Below are positions 7,542-16,128 of a stretch of 44,946 nucleotides of DNA, in pieces; position 1 is the first letter of the stretch; each line of letters opens with the position of its first letter. A program made the translations under genes and the position numbers. This stretch comes from an uncultured Oscillospiraceae bacterium (lineage in GTDB: Bacteria; Bacillota; Clostridia; Oscillospirales; Oscillospiraceae): the NCBI GenBank assembly GCA_944385665.1, contig CALWYB010000017.1, positions 1 through 44,946 on the forward strand. Direction: 5' to 3'. The notes under the pieces were generated by a model. That model was not told the DNA's origin and searched no databases. It saw only the letters and a list, made by a program, of their open reading frames with translations.

Positions 7542-8480
7542 ATGGAACTCTCCGCCCTGGCGGGCAACCGCCGCCTGAAGGCCCAGCTCTCCCAGCAGGA
7601 GGGAGGCCGGGGCCTGTCCCACGCCTATATTATCGCCGGGCCGGCGGGCTCCGGACGGCATACCCTGGGCGGCCTGCTGGCCCAGGCCATGGTGTGCACC
7701 GCCCCGGAACACCAGCGCCCCTGCGGCCGCTGCTCCCAGTGCCGCAAGGCCCAGGGGGGCATCCACCCCGATATTTCCTGGATTTCCGGAGCGGGGGAGG
7801 GCAAGCCCATCAACGTGGACCAGGTCCGCGCCCTGCGCTCTGACGCCTACATCCGCCCCAACGAGGGGGAGCGGAAGGTGTACCTGCTGGAGGGGGCCGA
7901 CCGGATGAACGCCAGCGCTCAGAACGCCATGCTCAAGCTGCTGGAGGAGGGTCCGGCCTACGCCGCCTTTTTGCTGCTGTGCGAAAATGCCGGCGGCGTG
8001 CTGGAGACGGTGCGCTCCCGGTGCGAGACCCTCACCCTGGACCCGGTGGCTCCCGACCAGTGCCTTGCCTGGCTCCAGGAGCGCTTTCCCCAGGCTGATC
8101 GGAATGAGCTGGCCGACGCCGCCCATCGCTGCCAGGGCCTGCTGGGCCGGGCGGTGGAACAGCTGGCCGGCGGGGGAGAGCAGGCCCAGGCCCTGAAGGA
8201 CAAGGCGGACAAGCTGGCCCGGCTGCTGGTCAGCGGCCAGGAGCTGGAGCTGCTGGAGTTTTCCCTCTCCCTGGACAAGCTGAGCCGGGAGGAGACCCAG
8301 CGCCTGCTGGACCTGACCGGAGCTGCCCTGGGAGACCACATCCTCCAGGCCCCGGACCGAGCCCGGGCGCTGCGGGCGGCTCAGGGCGTGAAGGAGATGC
8401 GCCAGGCCGCGGGATTGAATGTGGGACCCGCCGCCCTGTTCCCCTGGCTCACCGCCCTACTTTTCTTGAAAGAAAAGTAG
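7542..8480 (+). CDS. holB: DNA polymerase III delta' subunit (312 aa)
   Basis: Clamp-loader subunit that helps open the DnaN ring. The AAA+ domain starts with HAYIIAGPAGSGRHT (27-41), where the P-loop lysine is replaced by Arg, consistent with delta' not hydrolysing ATP. Four zinc-site cysteines are visible (C52, C61, C64, C67). ATG 7542 has AGGA at 7533-7536; an upstream start at 7491 would overlap the previous gene. The last residues LLFLKEK and the TAG stop are encoded inside a dispersed hairpin (CCTACTTTTC...GAAAAGTAGG, 8456-8481), so the natural C-terminus seems to have been replaced by repeat sequence. The next gene in the usual holB-ricT order follows 790 nt later. Confidence 0.93.
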   Translation: MELSALAGNRRLKAQLSQQEGGRGLSHAYIIAGPAGSGRHTLGGLLAQAMVCTAPEHQRPCGRCSQCRKAQGGIHPDISWISGAGEGKPINVDQVRALRSDAYIRPNEGERKVYLLEGADRMNASAQNAMLKLLEEGPAYAAFLLLCENAGGVLETVRSRCETLTLDPVAPDQCLAWLQERFPQADRNELADAAHRCQGLLGRAVEQLAGGGEQAQALKDKADKLARLLVSGQELELLEFSLSLDKLSREETQRLLDLTGAALGDHILQAPDRARALRAAQGVKEMRQAAGLNVGPAALFPWLTALLFLKEK

Positions 8481-9230
8481 GCAAAAGAACGTTCTGCGAA
8501 ACTGCGTTTCGCCTCTGGGGTTCCGCCCTGCGGGGCGGGGAAGAAGGACGATTGTTCCTTTTTGCTTGTCCAAAAAGGAACCAAAAAGACACCAGGGGGC
8601 TTCCTTCGATGAACACCTCGCCGCAGGCGGGTGTTCATAGGCGTCGCCCCCTGGACCCCCATTTACGGGGGCGGGTCACTTGGGTCAGGATGAAACATTC
8701 CGGCGGGCAAACTTTGAGTGGATTTTGCTCCTCTTTCCGGGCCACTGGGCCCTTGTGCCATCAGAATTTGTGAGCGAGCAATTCTACCCAACACCGCCTG
8801 GTGCCTGCCTACTTGTTTGGTACGGCGGGTGTCGGGCGGGCGGATGGGGACATCCGCCCCTACGCACGGAACCGGGAGCCTTTTCGTAGGGGCCGATGAT
8901 CCCTCCCCCTTTTGGCCTGCGGCCCGCAATCATGGCCCAGCTGCCCTGGCTTTGCCCAGGCAGGCGGTGTGCGTTCAACGCAGTATCCGCCGAATTTTAT
9001 ATACTCAGGGGCCAGTGCCCCGGCGGCAAGAAGGACCAGCCACTCAGATTTTGCCCGCCGGACGCGATTGCCCAACGCACAGGAAGGCGTCCCCCGTAAT
9101 CGGGGGTCCGGGGGTAAGAGACTATGAACACCCGCCCTTGGCGAGGTGTTCATCGGAACGCAACCCCCGGGGCATTTTTGGTTCCTTTTTGGGCAAACAA
9201 AAAGGAACCCGCCCCGCAGGGCGGAACCCT
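8456..9230. repeat. Full-length nested-palindrome mosaic element (copy C)
   Basis: Occupies the 790-nt holB-ricT gap. Order: hairpin module (8456-8512), end TTCCGCCCTGCGGGGCGG (8521-8538), hairpin GTTCCTTTTTG...CAAAAAGGAAC (8554-8581), left arm (about 8582-8780), centre with ACACCGCCTGGTGCCTGCCT and GGGCGGATG...CATCCGCCC (about 8790-8985), right arm (about 8985-9175), hairpin GTTCCTTTTTG...CAAAAAGGAAC (9181-9208), end CCGCCCCGCAGGGCGGAA (9209-9226). The right arm read on the minus strand repeats the left arm with blocks such as GATGAACACCTCGCC, GCGGGTGTTCATAG and GGCGGGCAAA. No transposase or credible coding gene lies inside. Confidence 0.88.
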
Positions 9231-9270
9231 GCCTCCCGAATTGAGATATACAACCCAAAGGAGAACAACC

Positions 9271-10545
9271 ATGGTTGAAATTATTTCCGTCCGCTTCAAA
9301 AGCGGAGGCAAACAGTACTATTTTAACCCCAACGGCGAGGTGTTCCAGCCCGGCGAAGGGGTGATCGTAGAGACCTCCCGGGGCACCGAATACGGCGAGT
9401 GCACCCAGGGGAATACCCCTATTGATGAGATGGAGCTCACCGCTCCTCTGCGCCCGGTGCTCCGCCGGGCCACCGAGGAGGACCAGAAGGTGCGGGAGCG
9501 CAACAAGGAGAAGGAGAAGCGTGCCTTCCAGATCTGCCAGGAGAAGATCGCCGCCCACGGGCTGGAGATGAAGCTGGTGGACGCGGAGTACAGCTTTGAG
9601 GGCAACAAGGTGCTCTTTTTCTTCACTGCCGAGGGCCGGGTGGACTTCCGCGCCCTGGTGAAGGACCTGGCCAGCGCCATCCACGCCCGCATCGAGCTGC
9701 GCCAGATCGGCGTGCGGGACGAGGCCAAGATGCTTGGCGGTCTGGGCATCTGCGGTCGGCCCTTCTGCTGCTCCCAGTTCTTGGACGAGTTCCAGCCCGT
9801 GTCCATCAAGATGGCCAAGACCCAGAACCTGTCTTTGAACCCCACCAAAATTTCCGGCACCTGCGGGCGGCTGATGTGCTGCCTCAAGTACGAGCAGGAG
9901 GCCTATGAGGATCTGGTGAAGCACTCCCCCAAGCAGGAGTCCTTTGTGGAGACTCCCGACGGGGCGGGCACCGTGTCCAGCGTGAACCTGCTGCGCCAGA
10001 CGGTGCAGGTGCGGCTGGACAGCGCCCCGGAGACCCCCAAGTGCTACCAGAACTGTGAGATCTGCATTGTCCGCAACGGCAAGGGCAAGCGCCCCGAGGG
10101 CTATGTGGAGCCCCCTCTGGAGGAGCTGGCCAAGCTGCGCAAGCCGGTGGAGAAGGAGGAGGTCCCCGATCTGAAGGGCTCCGCCTCCCCTCTGGCCGCC
10201 GCTCTGGAGGCGGTGTTCAACGGGGAGACCCCCCAGTACGAGGGCTTTGACGCCCCCGCTCCCGGCTCCAAGCCCCCCCGCAGTTCCTCCGGCCGCAGCC
10301 GCTCCCGCCGCAGCCGGGATGGCTCCAAGCCCCAGCAGCAGGACGGGGAGCGCCCCCAGCGTCCGTCCCGTCCCAAGCAGGAGGAGCGCCGCTCCCGCCC
10401 GGAAAACGCCCGGGAGAAGAGCGCCGAGCGTCCGCCCCGCACCGACTCCGCCGCCCCCGCGGAGGGCGGTGAGAAGCGCCGCCGTCCCCGCCGCCGCCGT
10501 CCCAGAGGGAATGGAAACGGCTCCGGCACCCCCAAGGCGGAGTAA
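9271..10545 (+). CDS. ricT: PSP1-domain protein RicT/YaaT (424 aa)
   Basis: Member of the PSP1 family; in B. subtilis RicT (YaaT) joins RicA and RicF in a complex that supports RNase Y-dependent mRNA maturation, sporulation and competence. The PSP1 domain is within about residues 1-270, with VRFKSGGKQYYF near the start and the conserved cysteine-rich part MLGGLGICGRPFCCSQF, then SGTCGRLMCCLKYEQ. These cysteines match the Fe-S ligands known in the Ric complex. After about residue 330 comes an unusual Arg/Pro/Ser-rich low-complexity tail ending RRRRPRGNGNGSGTPKAE, likely nucleic-acid binding or disordered. ATG 9271 has AAAGGAG 7 nt upstream. Its place after holB is the usual Firmicutes order. 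Confidence 0.93.
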   Translation: MVEIISVRFKSGGKQYYFNPNGEVFQPGEGVIVETSRGTEYGECTQGNTPIDEMELTAPLRPVLRRATEEDQKVRERNKEKEKRAFQICQEKIAAHGLEMKLVDAEYSFEGNKVLFFFTAEGRVDFRALVKDLASAIHARIELRQIGVRDEAKMLGGLGICGRPFCCSQFLDEFQPVSIKMAKTQNLSLNPTKISGTCGRLMCCLKYEQEAYEDLVKHSPKQESFVETPDGAGTVSSVNLLRQTVQVRLDSAPETPKCYQNCEICIVRNGKGKRPEGYVEPPLEELAKLRKPVEKEEVPDLKGSASPLAAALEAVFNGETPQYEGFDAPAPGSKPPRSSSGRSRSRRSRDGSKPQQQDGERPQRPSRPKQEERRSRPENAREKSAERPPRTDSAAPAEGGEKRRRPRRRRPRGNGNGSGTPKAE

Positions 10546-10558
10546 TTCCATTCACCCC

Positions 10559-10580
10559 GGCCCCCGCACACGCGGGGGCC
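10559..10580 (+). terminator. GC-rich hairpin after ricT
   Basis: GGCCCCCGC (10559-10567) pairs with GCGGGGGCC (10572-10580) across a 4-nt loop. There is no clear T-run, so it may be a pause or weak terminator. Confidence 0.5.
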
Positions 10581-10610
10581 TACGCTTTACCGTGGAAAGA
10601 AGGAAAGCCT

Positions 10611-11555
10611 GTGTCCGGATTTTTAAACGCCCTGTCCGCTTCCCTCATTTTGATGGCTCTCATGAGCGTGGGCTTCTTTATGGGCTGGCGGGGCTGGATG
10701 GGCCCGTCGGAAAAGAAATTTTTGAGTAAGTACATCGTCAACATCGCCGTGCCCTGCACCTGTGTCACCGGCCTGCTCTCCAACCTGAGCCACGACATGC
10801 TGCTCCAGGCGGGCCTTATGCTGGTCTCCGTGGTGGTGGGCATTATCCTCACCATGCTGCTGGCGGTAGTTCTGGCCCAGCTGCTCCACATCCCCCACAA
10901 CCGCTGGGGCGTGTTTGTAGTGATGACCGGCCTGTCCAACACCCTGTTTATCGGCCTGCCGGTGTGTACCCAGCTCTTCGGCGACGCCTGCCTGCCCTAT
11001 GTGATGATCTATTACCTGGGCAATACCAGCTTTCTTCAGTCGGTGGGCATCATGCTCATCCAGCGCTCCGGCACCGCCCAGGGCACTCACACCACGGTAC
11101 TGGGCTTTCTCAAAAACCTGCTGAGCAAGCCCCCCATCCTGGGCGTGATTTTTGCCATCCTGATGCTGGTGCTGGACCTCCAGCTTCCTGCTCCGGTGAT
11201 GAAGTTTGCCGGGTACATCGGGGACACCGTGTCCCCGCTGGCCCTCATCTACTGCGGATACATTATCTGGGAAGTGGGCCTGCGTAACCTGCGCCTGCTG
11301 CCCGGTCTGCCCACCATGCTGGTGGTGCGGCTGGCGGTGGCTCCCCTCATCTGCTGGGGCGTATGCCACCTGTTCGGCATCTCCGGCCTGGCCTTGCAGG
11401 TCTTTCTCGTAGAGAGCGCCCTGCCGGTGGTCAGTCAGGTGCCGGTGCTGTCGGGTGCCTTCGGGGCAGATGAGCAGTACGCCGCCACCGGGGCCTGTCT
11501 CAGCACCCTGGCCAGTTTTATCAGCATTCCCATTCTGATGGTCTTGATTGGGTAA
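10611..11555 (+). CDS. AEC-family transporter (auxin efflux carrier/membrane permease, 314 aa)
   Basis: An integral membrane protein with about ten hydrophobic helices in two halves, starting SASLILMALMSVGFFMGW and including VVGIILTMLLAVVLAQLL, FVVMTGLSNTLFIGLPV and PLALIYCGYIIWEVGL. The pattern and the NTLFIGLPV segment (helix break plus Asn/Gly/Pro) fit the Mem_trans/AEC family of secondary transporters that export or import organic anions such as malate or malonate. The GTG start at 10611 has AAGGA 6 nt upstream. It ends in a convincing terminator. The substrate cannot be inferred. Confidence 0.85.
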   Translation: MSGFLNALSASLILMALMSVGFFMGWRGWMGPSEKKFLSKYIVNIAVPCTCVTGLLSNLSHDMLLQAGLMLVSVVVGIILTMLLAVVLAQLLHIPHNRWGVFVVMTGLSNTLFIGLPVCTQLFGDACLPYVMIYYLGNTSFLQSVGIMLIQRSGTAQGTHTTVLGFLKNLLSKPPILGVIFAILMLVLDLQLPAPVMKFAGYIGDTVSPLALIYCGYIIWEVGLRNLRLLPGLPTMLVVRLAVAPLICWGVCHLFGISGLALQVFLVESALPVVSQVPVLSGAFGADEQYAATGACLSTLASFISIPILMVLIG

Positions 11556-11569
11556 CTTTTTACATCAAG

Positions 11570-11612
11570 AAGCGCGTCTGGAGTATGAAACATCCGGGCG
11601 CGCTTTTTTATT
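11570..11612 (+). terminator. Intrinsic terminator of the AEC transporter gene
   Basis: AAGCGCG (11570-11576) pairs with CGCGCTT (11599-11605), with TGGA...TCC-type inner pairs, then a run of T to 11610. Confidence 0.85.
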
Positions 11613-11624
11613 TTTTTAAACGGG

Positions 11625-12068
11625 GGTGCGTTGTTTCTATGTGGCCTCGGCAGTAATCGGCGGGCCGGTGAGACACCGGCCCCTACACACAAAACCGGAA
11701 GCCTTTTCGTAGGGGCGGATGTCTCATCCGCCCGCGACAACAGTCCATCTGCCCTGGCTGTGCCAAGGGAGGCGGCGTGCAGTAGAATATAACATTCTGC
11801 AAATTTTGACCGCACCAGGCCCCAGTGGGCCGGGAAGAGAAGCAGCCTCCACTCAGATTTTGCCCGCCGGACGAAAGTGCCCAAGAAAACAGGAATGCGT
11901 CCCCCGTAAAACAGGGGGCCCGGGGGCCGACTCCCCCTATCAGGGGGAGATGGCCCGAATGGCCAGAGGGGGTAGGGTGAGTGACTGTGAGCACCCGCTG
12001 CGCGAAGGTGCTCACGAAGCCGTCCCCCGGCGGCGTTTTGGTTACTTTGCCGCCGCGGGCAAAGTAAC
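11625..12068. repeat. Mosaic repeat, centre plus one arm (copy D)
   Basis: Core hairpins GGGCCGGTG...CACCGGCCC and GGGCGGATG...CATCCGCCC (about 11662-11733) are followed by the border GCCCTGGCTGTGCCAAGG. Then one arm runs with CCCCAGTGGGCC, AGATTTTGCCCGCCGGACG, GTCCCCCGTAAAACAGGGGG and a GTGAGCACC...GGTGCTCAC hairpin. It closes with hairpin GTTACTTTGCC...GGCAAAGTAAC (12041-12068). The opposite arm is missing. It fills most of the 629-nt gap between the AEC and MoxR genes. Confidence 0.85.
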
Positions 12069-12105
12069 ACCGTCTCTCCTCATTTTTTAAAACCAGGTCA
12101 AATAC

Positions 12106-12134
12106 TTGCATTTCTTTTCAAATGATTATACAAT
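12106..12134 (+). promoter_or_regulatory. Promoter of the MoxR-VWA operon
   Basis: TTGCAT (12106-12111), a 17-nt spacer and TACAAT (12129-12134), 50 nt before the ATG at 12185. Confidence 0.65.
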
Positions 12135-12184
12135 TTCAAAGAATCATCACACAACGGCCTACTGGGCCAGGAAGGACAGGAACC

Positions 12185-12994
12185 ATGAAGGAATTTCGAG
12201 GAAGTCAAAACTACGTGGCGGACGAGGAGCTGCTCCGGGCGGTGAACATCGCCATGGTGCTGCAAAAGCCCCTGCTCATCAAGGGCGAGCCGGGCACCGG
12301 CAAGACCATGCTGGCCCAGGCCATCTCCCAGGCCCTGGATAAGAAGCTCATCATTTGGAACATCAAATCCACCACCAAGGCCCAGGACGGCCTGTATGTC
12401 TACGATGTGGTCCAGCGGCTCTACGACAGCCAGTTCGGCGGCCAGGGCGTGGACGACATCGCCAAGTATGTGAAGCTGGGCAAGCTGGGGGAGGCCTTCA
12501 CCGCCGACGAGCAGGTCATCCTGCTCATCGACGAGATCGACAAGGCCGACCTGGAGTTCCCCAACGACCTGCTGTGGGAGCTGGACCGCATGGAGTTCTA
12601 CATCCCTGAGACCGGCGAGACCGTGAAGGCCAAGCACCGCCCGGTGGTGATTATCACCTCCAACGCGGAGAAGGAGCTGCCCGACGCCTTCCTGCGCCGG
12701 TGCGTGTTCCACTATATTGCCTTCCCCGACAAGGAGCTGATGGCCGACATCGTCCGGGTCCACTTTCCCGACCTGGACGACAAGCTGCTCACCCAGGTGC
12801 TGGAGGCGTTTTATAAGATCCGCTCCCTGCCCCAGATCAAGAAGAAGCCCTCCACCAGCGAGATTATCGACTGGATTCAGGCTCTCCAGCACGGCGGCGT
12901 GGACATCCGCCGCATCGCCAAGGAGGTGCCCTACCTGGGGGTGCTGCTGAAGAAGAACGAGGACATAGACGCCCTGCGCCGCTACTGGAGATAA
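12185..12994 (+). CDS. MoxR-type AAA+ ATPase (269 aa)
   Basis: AAA_5/MoxR-class chaperone-like ATPase. Walker A GEPGTGKT and Walker B VILLIDEIDKAD are intact. Sensor 1 is in VVIITSNAEKELPDAF, with a following arginine-finger region FLRRCVFHY. ATG 12185 is used because GGAAGGA lies about 9 nt upstream; a longer version from 12122 would start within the promoter region. MoxR ATPases work with VWA-domain partners to insert metal cofactors or remodel protein complexes. The VWA gene starts only 6 nt after this stop, so the two are an operon and probable partners. The client protein is not evident. Confidence 0.9.
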   Translation: MKEFRGSQNYVADEELLRAVNIAMVLQKPLLIKGEPGTGKTMLAQAISQALDKKLIIWNIKSTTKAQDGLYVYDVVQRLYDSQFGGQGVDDIAKYVKLGKLGEAFTADEQVILLIDEIDKADLEFPNDLLWELDRMEFYIPETGETVKAKHRPVVIITSNAEKELPDAFLRRCVFHYIAFPDKELMADIVRVHFPDLDDKLLTQVLEAFYKIRSLPQIKKKPSTSEIIDWIQALQHGGVDIRRIAKEVPYLGVLLKKNEDIDALRRYWR

Positions 12995-13000
12995 AACGCA

Positions 13001-14203
13001 ATGTTTGAGGATTTTCTCTACCTGCTGCGGCGAAACGGCCTGAAGGTCTCCCTCACCGAGTGGATGGCCCTGATGGAGGCCCTGGACAAGGGGCTCCACG
13101 GCTCCAGCTTCACCGGGTTTTATCACCTGTGCCGCTGTCTGCTGGTGAAGAGCGAGGCCGACTTTGACCGCTTCGACCGCTGTTTTCTGGAATATTTCAA
13201 GGACGTGCCCTTCCAGCAGGAGGTGTCCCAGGAGCTGATGGACTGGCTCAACCGGCCCGACGTGCTCCAGGACTACGCCAACTGGGACGAGGAGCAGGCC
13301 CTGAAAAATATGGGTCTCAACGAGGAAGAAATTGAGCGGATGCTGAAAGAGCGGATGCAGGAGCAGAAGGAGGAGCACAACGGAGGCAACTACTGGGTGG
13401 GCACCCACGGCATGTCCACCTTCGGCAACTCCGGCCTGTCCCCCAAGGGCATCCGGGTGGGCGGCCAGAGCATGTACAAGCGGGCCTTCCGGGTGGCGGG
13501 GGAGCGGAAGTTCCGGGATTTCCGCCGGGACAACACCCTGGACACCCGCCAGTTCCAGGTGGCTCTGCGGCACCTGCGGCAGTTCTCCGGCCTGGTGGAC
13601 CTGCCCCCCACGGAGTTCGACGTGGACAACACCATCAAGGACACCGCCGACAGCGGCGGCATGCTGAAGGTGCGCTACAAGCGGCCCCGGGAGAACACCG
13701 TCAAGGTGCTGCTGCTCATGGACTCCGGCGGCTCCATGGACTACTACGCCCAGCTGTGCTCCGCCCTGTTCCAGGCGGTGAGCAAGGTGGGCCACTTCAA
13801 GGATCTGAAGGTCTACTACTTCCACAACTGCCCCTACGGCCGGATATTTACCTCCCCCACCATGCTCTCGGAGTACGGACAGCCCACCCAGTGGATTCTG
13901 GACAACATTTCCAGCGAGTACAAGGTCATCTTTGTGGGCGACGCCCAGATGGCCCCCTACGAGCTCATGGGCGGCTACTCCTTTTCCCCCAACCGCGACC
14001 CCAACGCCCCGAAAACTGGGCTGGATTGGCTCAACCGCTTCCGGGGGAAGTACCCCAACGTCATCTGGCTCAACCCCAGCCAGCGCCCCACCTGGGGCCA
14101 GTACTGGACCCAGACCTACGACACCATCGCCGGGATCTTCCCCATGTTCCCCCTCACGGTGGAGGGCCTGGAGGACGGCATGAAAAAGCTCCTCTCCCGC
14201 TAG
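13001..14203 (+). CDS. VWA domain-containing CoxE-like protein, MoxR partner (400 aa)
   Basis: The N-terminal half is helical and charged (FLYLLRRNGLKVSLTEWMAL...). The C-terminal half is a von Willebrand A domain with a MIDAS metal site DSGGSMD (the DxxGS-type motif) in VKVLLLMDSGGSMDYYAQL, then a second element near YYFHNCPYGRIFTSP. The layout matches VWA_CoxE proteins paired with MoxR ATPases. It probably binds the MoxR hexamer and presents a client. No signal peptide or membrane helix is seen, so it should be cytoplasmic. The TAG stop at 14201-14203 is followed immediately by dispersed hairpin modules that fill the gap to the convergent glyS gene. Confidence 0.88.
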   Translation: MFEDFLYLLRRNGLKVSLTEWMALMEALDKGLHGSSFTGFYHLCRCLLVKSEADFDRFDRCFLEYFKDVPFQQEVSQELMDWLNRPDVLQDYANWDEEQALKNMGLNEEEIERMLKERMQEQKEEHNGGNYWVGTHGMSTFGNSGLSPKGIRVGGQSMYKRAFRVAGERKFRDFRRDNTLDTRQFQVALRHLRQFSGLVDLPPTEFDVDNTIKDTADSGGMLKVRYKRPRENTVKVLLLMDSGGSMDYYAQLCSALFQAVSKVGHFKDLKVYYFHNCPYGRIFTSPTMLSEYGQPTQWILDNISSEYKVIFVGDAQMAPYELMGGYSFSPNRDPNAPKTGLDWLNRFRGKYPNVIWLNPSQRPTWGQYWTQTYDTIAGIFPMFPLTVEGLEDGMKKLLSR

Positions 14204-14317
14204 CCTACTTTTTTCGGAGAAAAAAGTAGGCTCCGCTTTCTTGAAAGAAAGCTTGGTAAAGAACTTTCTGCAAAGCTTCGCTTTGCCTCTGCGCCCGCCG
14301 CTTTCTTGAAAGAAAGC
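14204..14317. repeat. Hairpin modules between convergent VWA and glyS genes
   Basis: CCTACTTTTTTC-GGA-GAAAAAAGTAGG (14204-14230), GCTTTC-TTGAAA-GAAAGC (14235-14252), GCAAAGC-TTC-GCTTTGC (14270-14286), then again GCTTTC-TTGAAA-GAAAGC (14300-14317). The array starts at the base after the VWA stop and ends 2 nt before the glyS stop codon. It is the only sequence available for termination of both genes. Confidence 0.88.
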
Positions 14318-14319
14318 GC

Positions 14320-15756
14320 TCAATAGGCGAGCTTCTCCTCCAGCCAGCTCTTCACCTGGTCCATGGGGATGCGGACCTGCTCCATGGTGTCACGGTCCCG
14401 GATGGTGACGCAGTTGTCGGCGGGGGTGTTCTCGTCGCCCACGGTCTGGAAGTCCAGGGTGATGCAGTAGGGGGTGCCGATCTCGTCCTGGCGGCGGTAA
14501 CGCTTGCCGATGGAGCCGGTGTCGTCATAGTCCACCATGAAGTACTTGCTCAGCTCATCGCGCAGCTTCTGAGCGGGGCCGGCCAGGACCTCCTTCTTGG
14601 ACAGAGGCAGGATAGCGGCCTTGAAGGGAGCCAGGGCGGGGTGGAAGTGGAGGACCACGCGGACATCGTCGTTGCCCTTCTTGTCCTTGCCCACGACCTC
14701 CTCGTCATAGGCCTCAATGAGGAAGGCCAGGGTCACACGGTCGGCGCCCAGGGAGGGCTCCACCACGTAGGGGATATAGTGCTCGCCGCTCTCCTGGTCG
14801 AAGTAGGTCATATCCTTGCCGGAGGTGTTCTGGTGCTGGGTCAGGTCGTAGTCGGTACGGTCGGCCACGCCCCACAGCTCACCCCAGCCGAAGGGGAACA
14901 GGAACTCAAAGTCGGTGGTACCCTTGGAGTAGAAGCACAGCTCCTCGGGGCTGTGGTCGCGCAGGCGCAGGTGCTCCTCGCTCATGTTCAGGTTCAGCAG
15001 CCAGTCCTTGCAGAAGGAGCGCCAATACTGGAACCACTCCAGGTCGGTGCCGGGCTTGCAGAAGAACTCCAGCTCCATCTGCTCAAACTCACGGGTACGG
15101 AAGGTAAAGTTGCCCGGGGTGATCTCGTTGCGGAAGGACTTGCCGATCTGGCAGACACCGAAGGGCAGCTTCTTGCGGGTGGTGCGCTGGACGTTCTGGA
15201 AGTTGACGAAGATGCCCTGGGCGGTCTCAGGCCGCAGGTACACGGTGTTCTTGGCGTCCTCGGTGACACCCTGGAAGGTCTTGAACATCAGGTTGAACTG
15301 CCGGATGTCGGTGAAGTTGTGCTTGCCGCAGGAGGGGCAGGGGATGTTCTTCTCCTCGATGAAGGCCTTCATCTCCTCCTGGGAGAAAGCGTCGATGGGC
15401 TTCTCCAGCTCCACACCGTTCTCGTTGGCCCAGTCCTCGATGAGCTTGTCGGCGCGGAAGCGCTCCTTACACTCCTTACAGTCCATCAGAGGATCGGAGA
15501 AGCCGCCCAGATGGCCGGAAGCCACCCAGGTCTGGGGGTTCATCAGGATGGCGGCGTCCAGGCCCACGTTGTAGGGGTTCTCCTGGACGAACTTCTTCCA
15601 CCAGGCCTTCTTCACGTTGTTCTTCAGCTCCACACCCAGAGGGCCGTAGTCCCAGGTGTTGGCCAGGCCGCCGTAGATCTCGCTGCCGGAGAAGATGAAG
15701 CCGCGGCCCTTACACAGGGCAACGATCTTTTCCATGGTCTTATCGCTGTTTTTCAT
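14320..15756 (-). CDS. glyS: Glycyl-tRNA synthetase, single-chain dimeric type (478 aa)
   Basis: Charges tRNA-Gly. This is the eukaryote/archaea-like alpha2 class II enzyme found in many Firmicutes, not the alpha2-beta2 bacterial form. Motifs seen: [20 protein letters not shown] at the N-terminus, the motif 2 region [29 protein letters not shown] (motif 3), and a C-terminal anticodon-binding domain beginning [17 protein letters not shown]. Cysteines CKECKERF...CPSC suggest a zinc-binding insertion. ATG at 15756 is preferred (GGAGCG 10 nt upstream); the frame stays open further but into the T-box leader. Expression should be controlled by that T-box. Confidence 0.95.
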   Translation of the reverse strand: MKNSDKTMEKIVALCKGRGFIFSGSEIYGGLANTWDYGPLGVELKNNVKKAWWKKFVQENPYNVGLDAAILMNPQTWVASGHLGGFSDPLMDCKECKERFRADKLIEDWANENGVELEKPIDAFSQEEMKAFIEEKNIPCPSCGKHNFTDIRQFNLMFKTFQGVTEDAKNTVYLRPETAQGIFVNFQNVQRTTRKKLPFGVCQIGKSFRNEITPGNFTFRTREFEQMELEFFCKPGTDLEWFQYWRSFCKDWLLNLNMSEEHLRLRDHSPEELCFYSKGTTDFEFLFPFGWGELWGVADRTDYDLTQHQNTSGKDMTYFDQESGEHYIPYVVEPSLGADRVTLAFLIEAYDEEVVGKDKKGNDDVRVVLHFHPALAPFKAAILPLSKKEVLAGPAQKLRDELSKYFMVDYDDTGSIGKRYRRQDEIGTPYCITLDFQTVGDENTPADNCVTIRDRDTMEQVRIPMDQVKSWLEEKLAY

Positions 15757-15810
15757 GGTGATACGCTCCTTTTCTGATTTGTTTGGCTCAGAGCGCCGTA
15801 TTTTGCCGCA

Positions 15811-16050
15811 GAAAACAAAATCGCCCCAAGCCGCTTGATTTCGGCTCAGGGCGAACAAAATGTCCGTGGTTCCACCTGAATTCGTACCTGGCTGGTACGC
15901 ACTTCGTTCCCGGTAACGGCGGGGACCGGCGGGCCATTTCCTGCCCGCGCTCCAGAGGGCCGTTCCCCGACCCGCCTTCGGAGGATTCGCACCGGCCATC
16001 CTCTCTCTTGCGCCCCGGCGGGGGGTACTGTTCTCTGTCACAGCTTTTTC
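15811..16050 (-). promoter_or_regulatory. T-box leader of glyS, glycine-specific (GGC specifier)
   Basis: Minus-strand leader. The T-box motif GGTGGAACCACGG is at 15876-15864. Stem I has the distal AG-bulge/loop pattern AGAGAGGATGGCCGGTGCG and the specifier loop GAACGGCCC, in which GGC (15961-15959) is the likely Gly codon. The terminator TCGCCCTGAGCCG...CGGCTTGGGGCGA (15854-15821) is followed by TTTTGTTTTC. Uncharged tRNA-Gly should stabilise the antiterminator and switch glyS on. Confidence 0.9.
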
Positions 16051-16056
16051 CATGTC

Positions 16057-16085
16057 ATTTTACTGGACAAATGCCCCGCTGTCAA
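16057..16085 (-). promoter_or_regulatory. Sigma-A promoter of the glyS T-box transcript
   Basis: Minus strand: TTGACA (16085-16080), a 17-nt spacer, TAAAAT (16062-16057). Confidence 0.85.
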
Positions 16086-16128
16086 GGGACTTCGGTCACA
16101 AAAATAACCTGGTTTTCGCCTGAAAGGC

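Noticed and set aside
8521-9230. Insertion sequence with transposase
   Set aside because: No transposase-like motif is found in any copy; the unit is non-coding.
8552-9278. Several 60-190 codon frames in repeat copy C, with similar peptides (such as RRAKSEW) in copies E, F and H
   Set aside because: The same peptides appear in both strands and different frames of inverted repeat arms, without ribosome sites or consistent ends. They are translations of repeat DNA.
12098-14323. Open frame antisense to the MoxR-VWA pair
   Set aside because: The plus-strand genes have clear motifs and ribosome sites; the antisense frame has neither.
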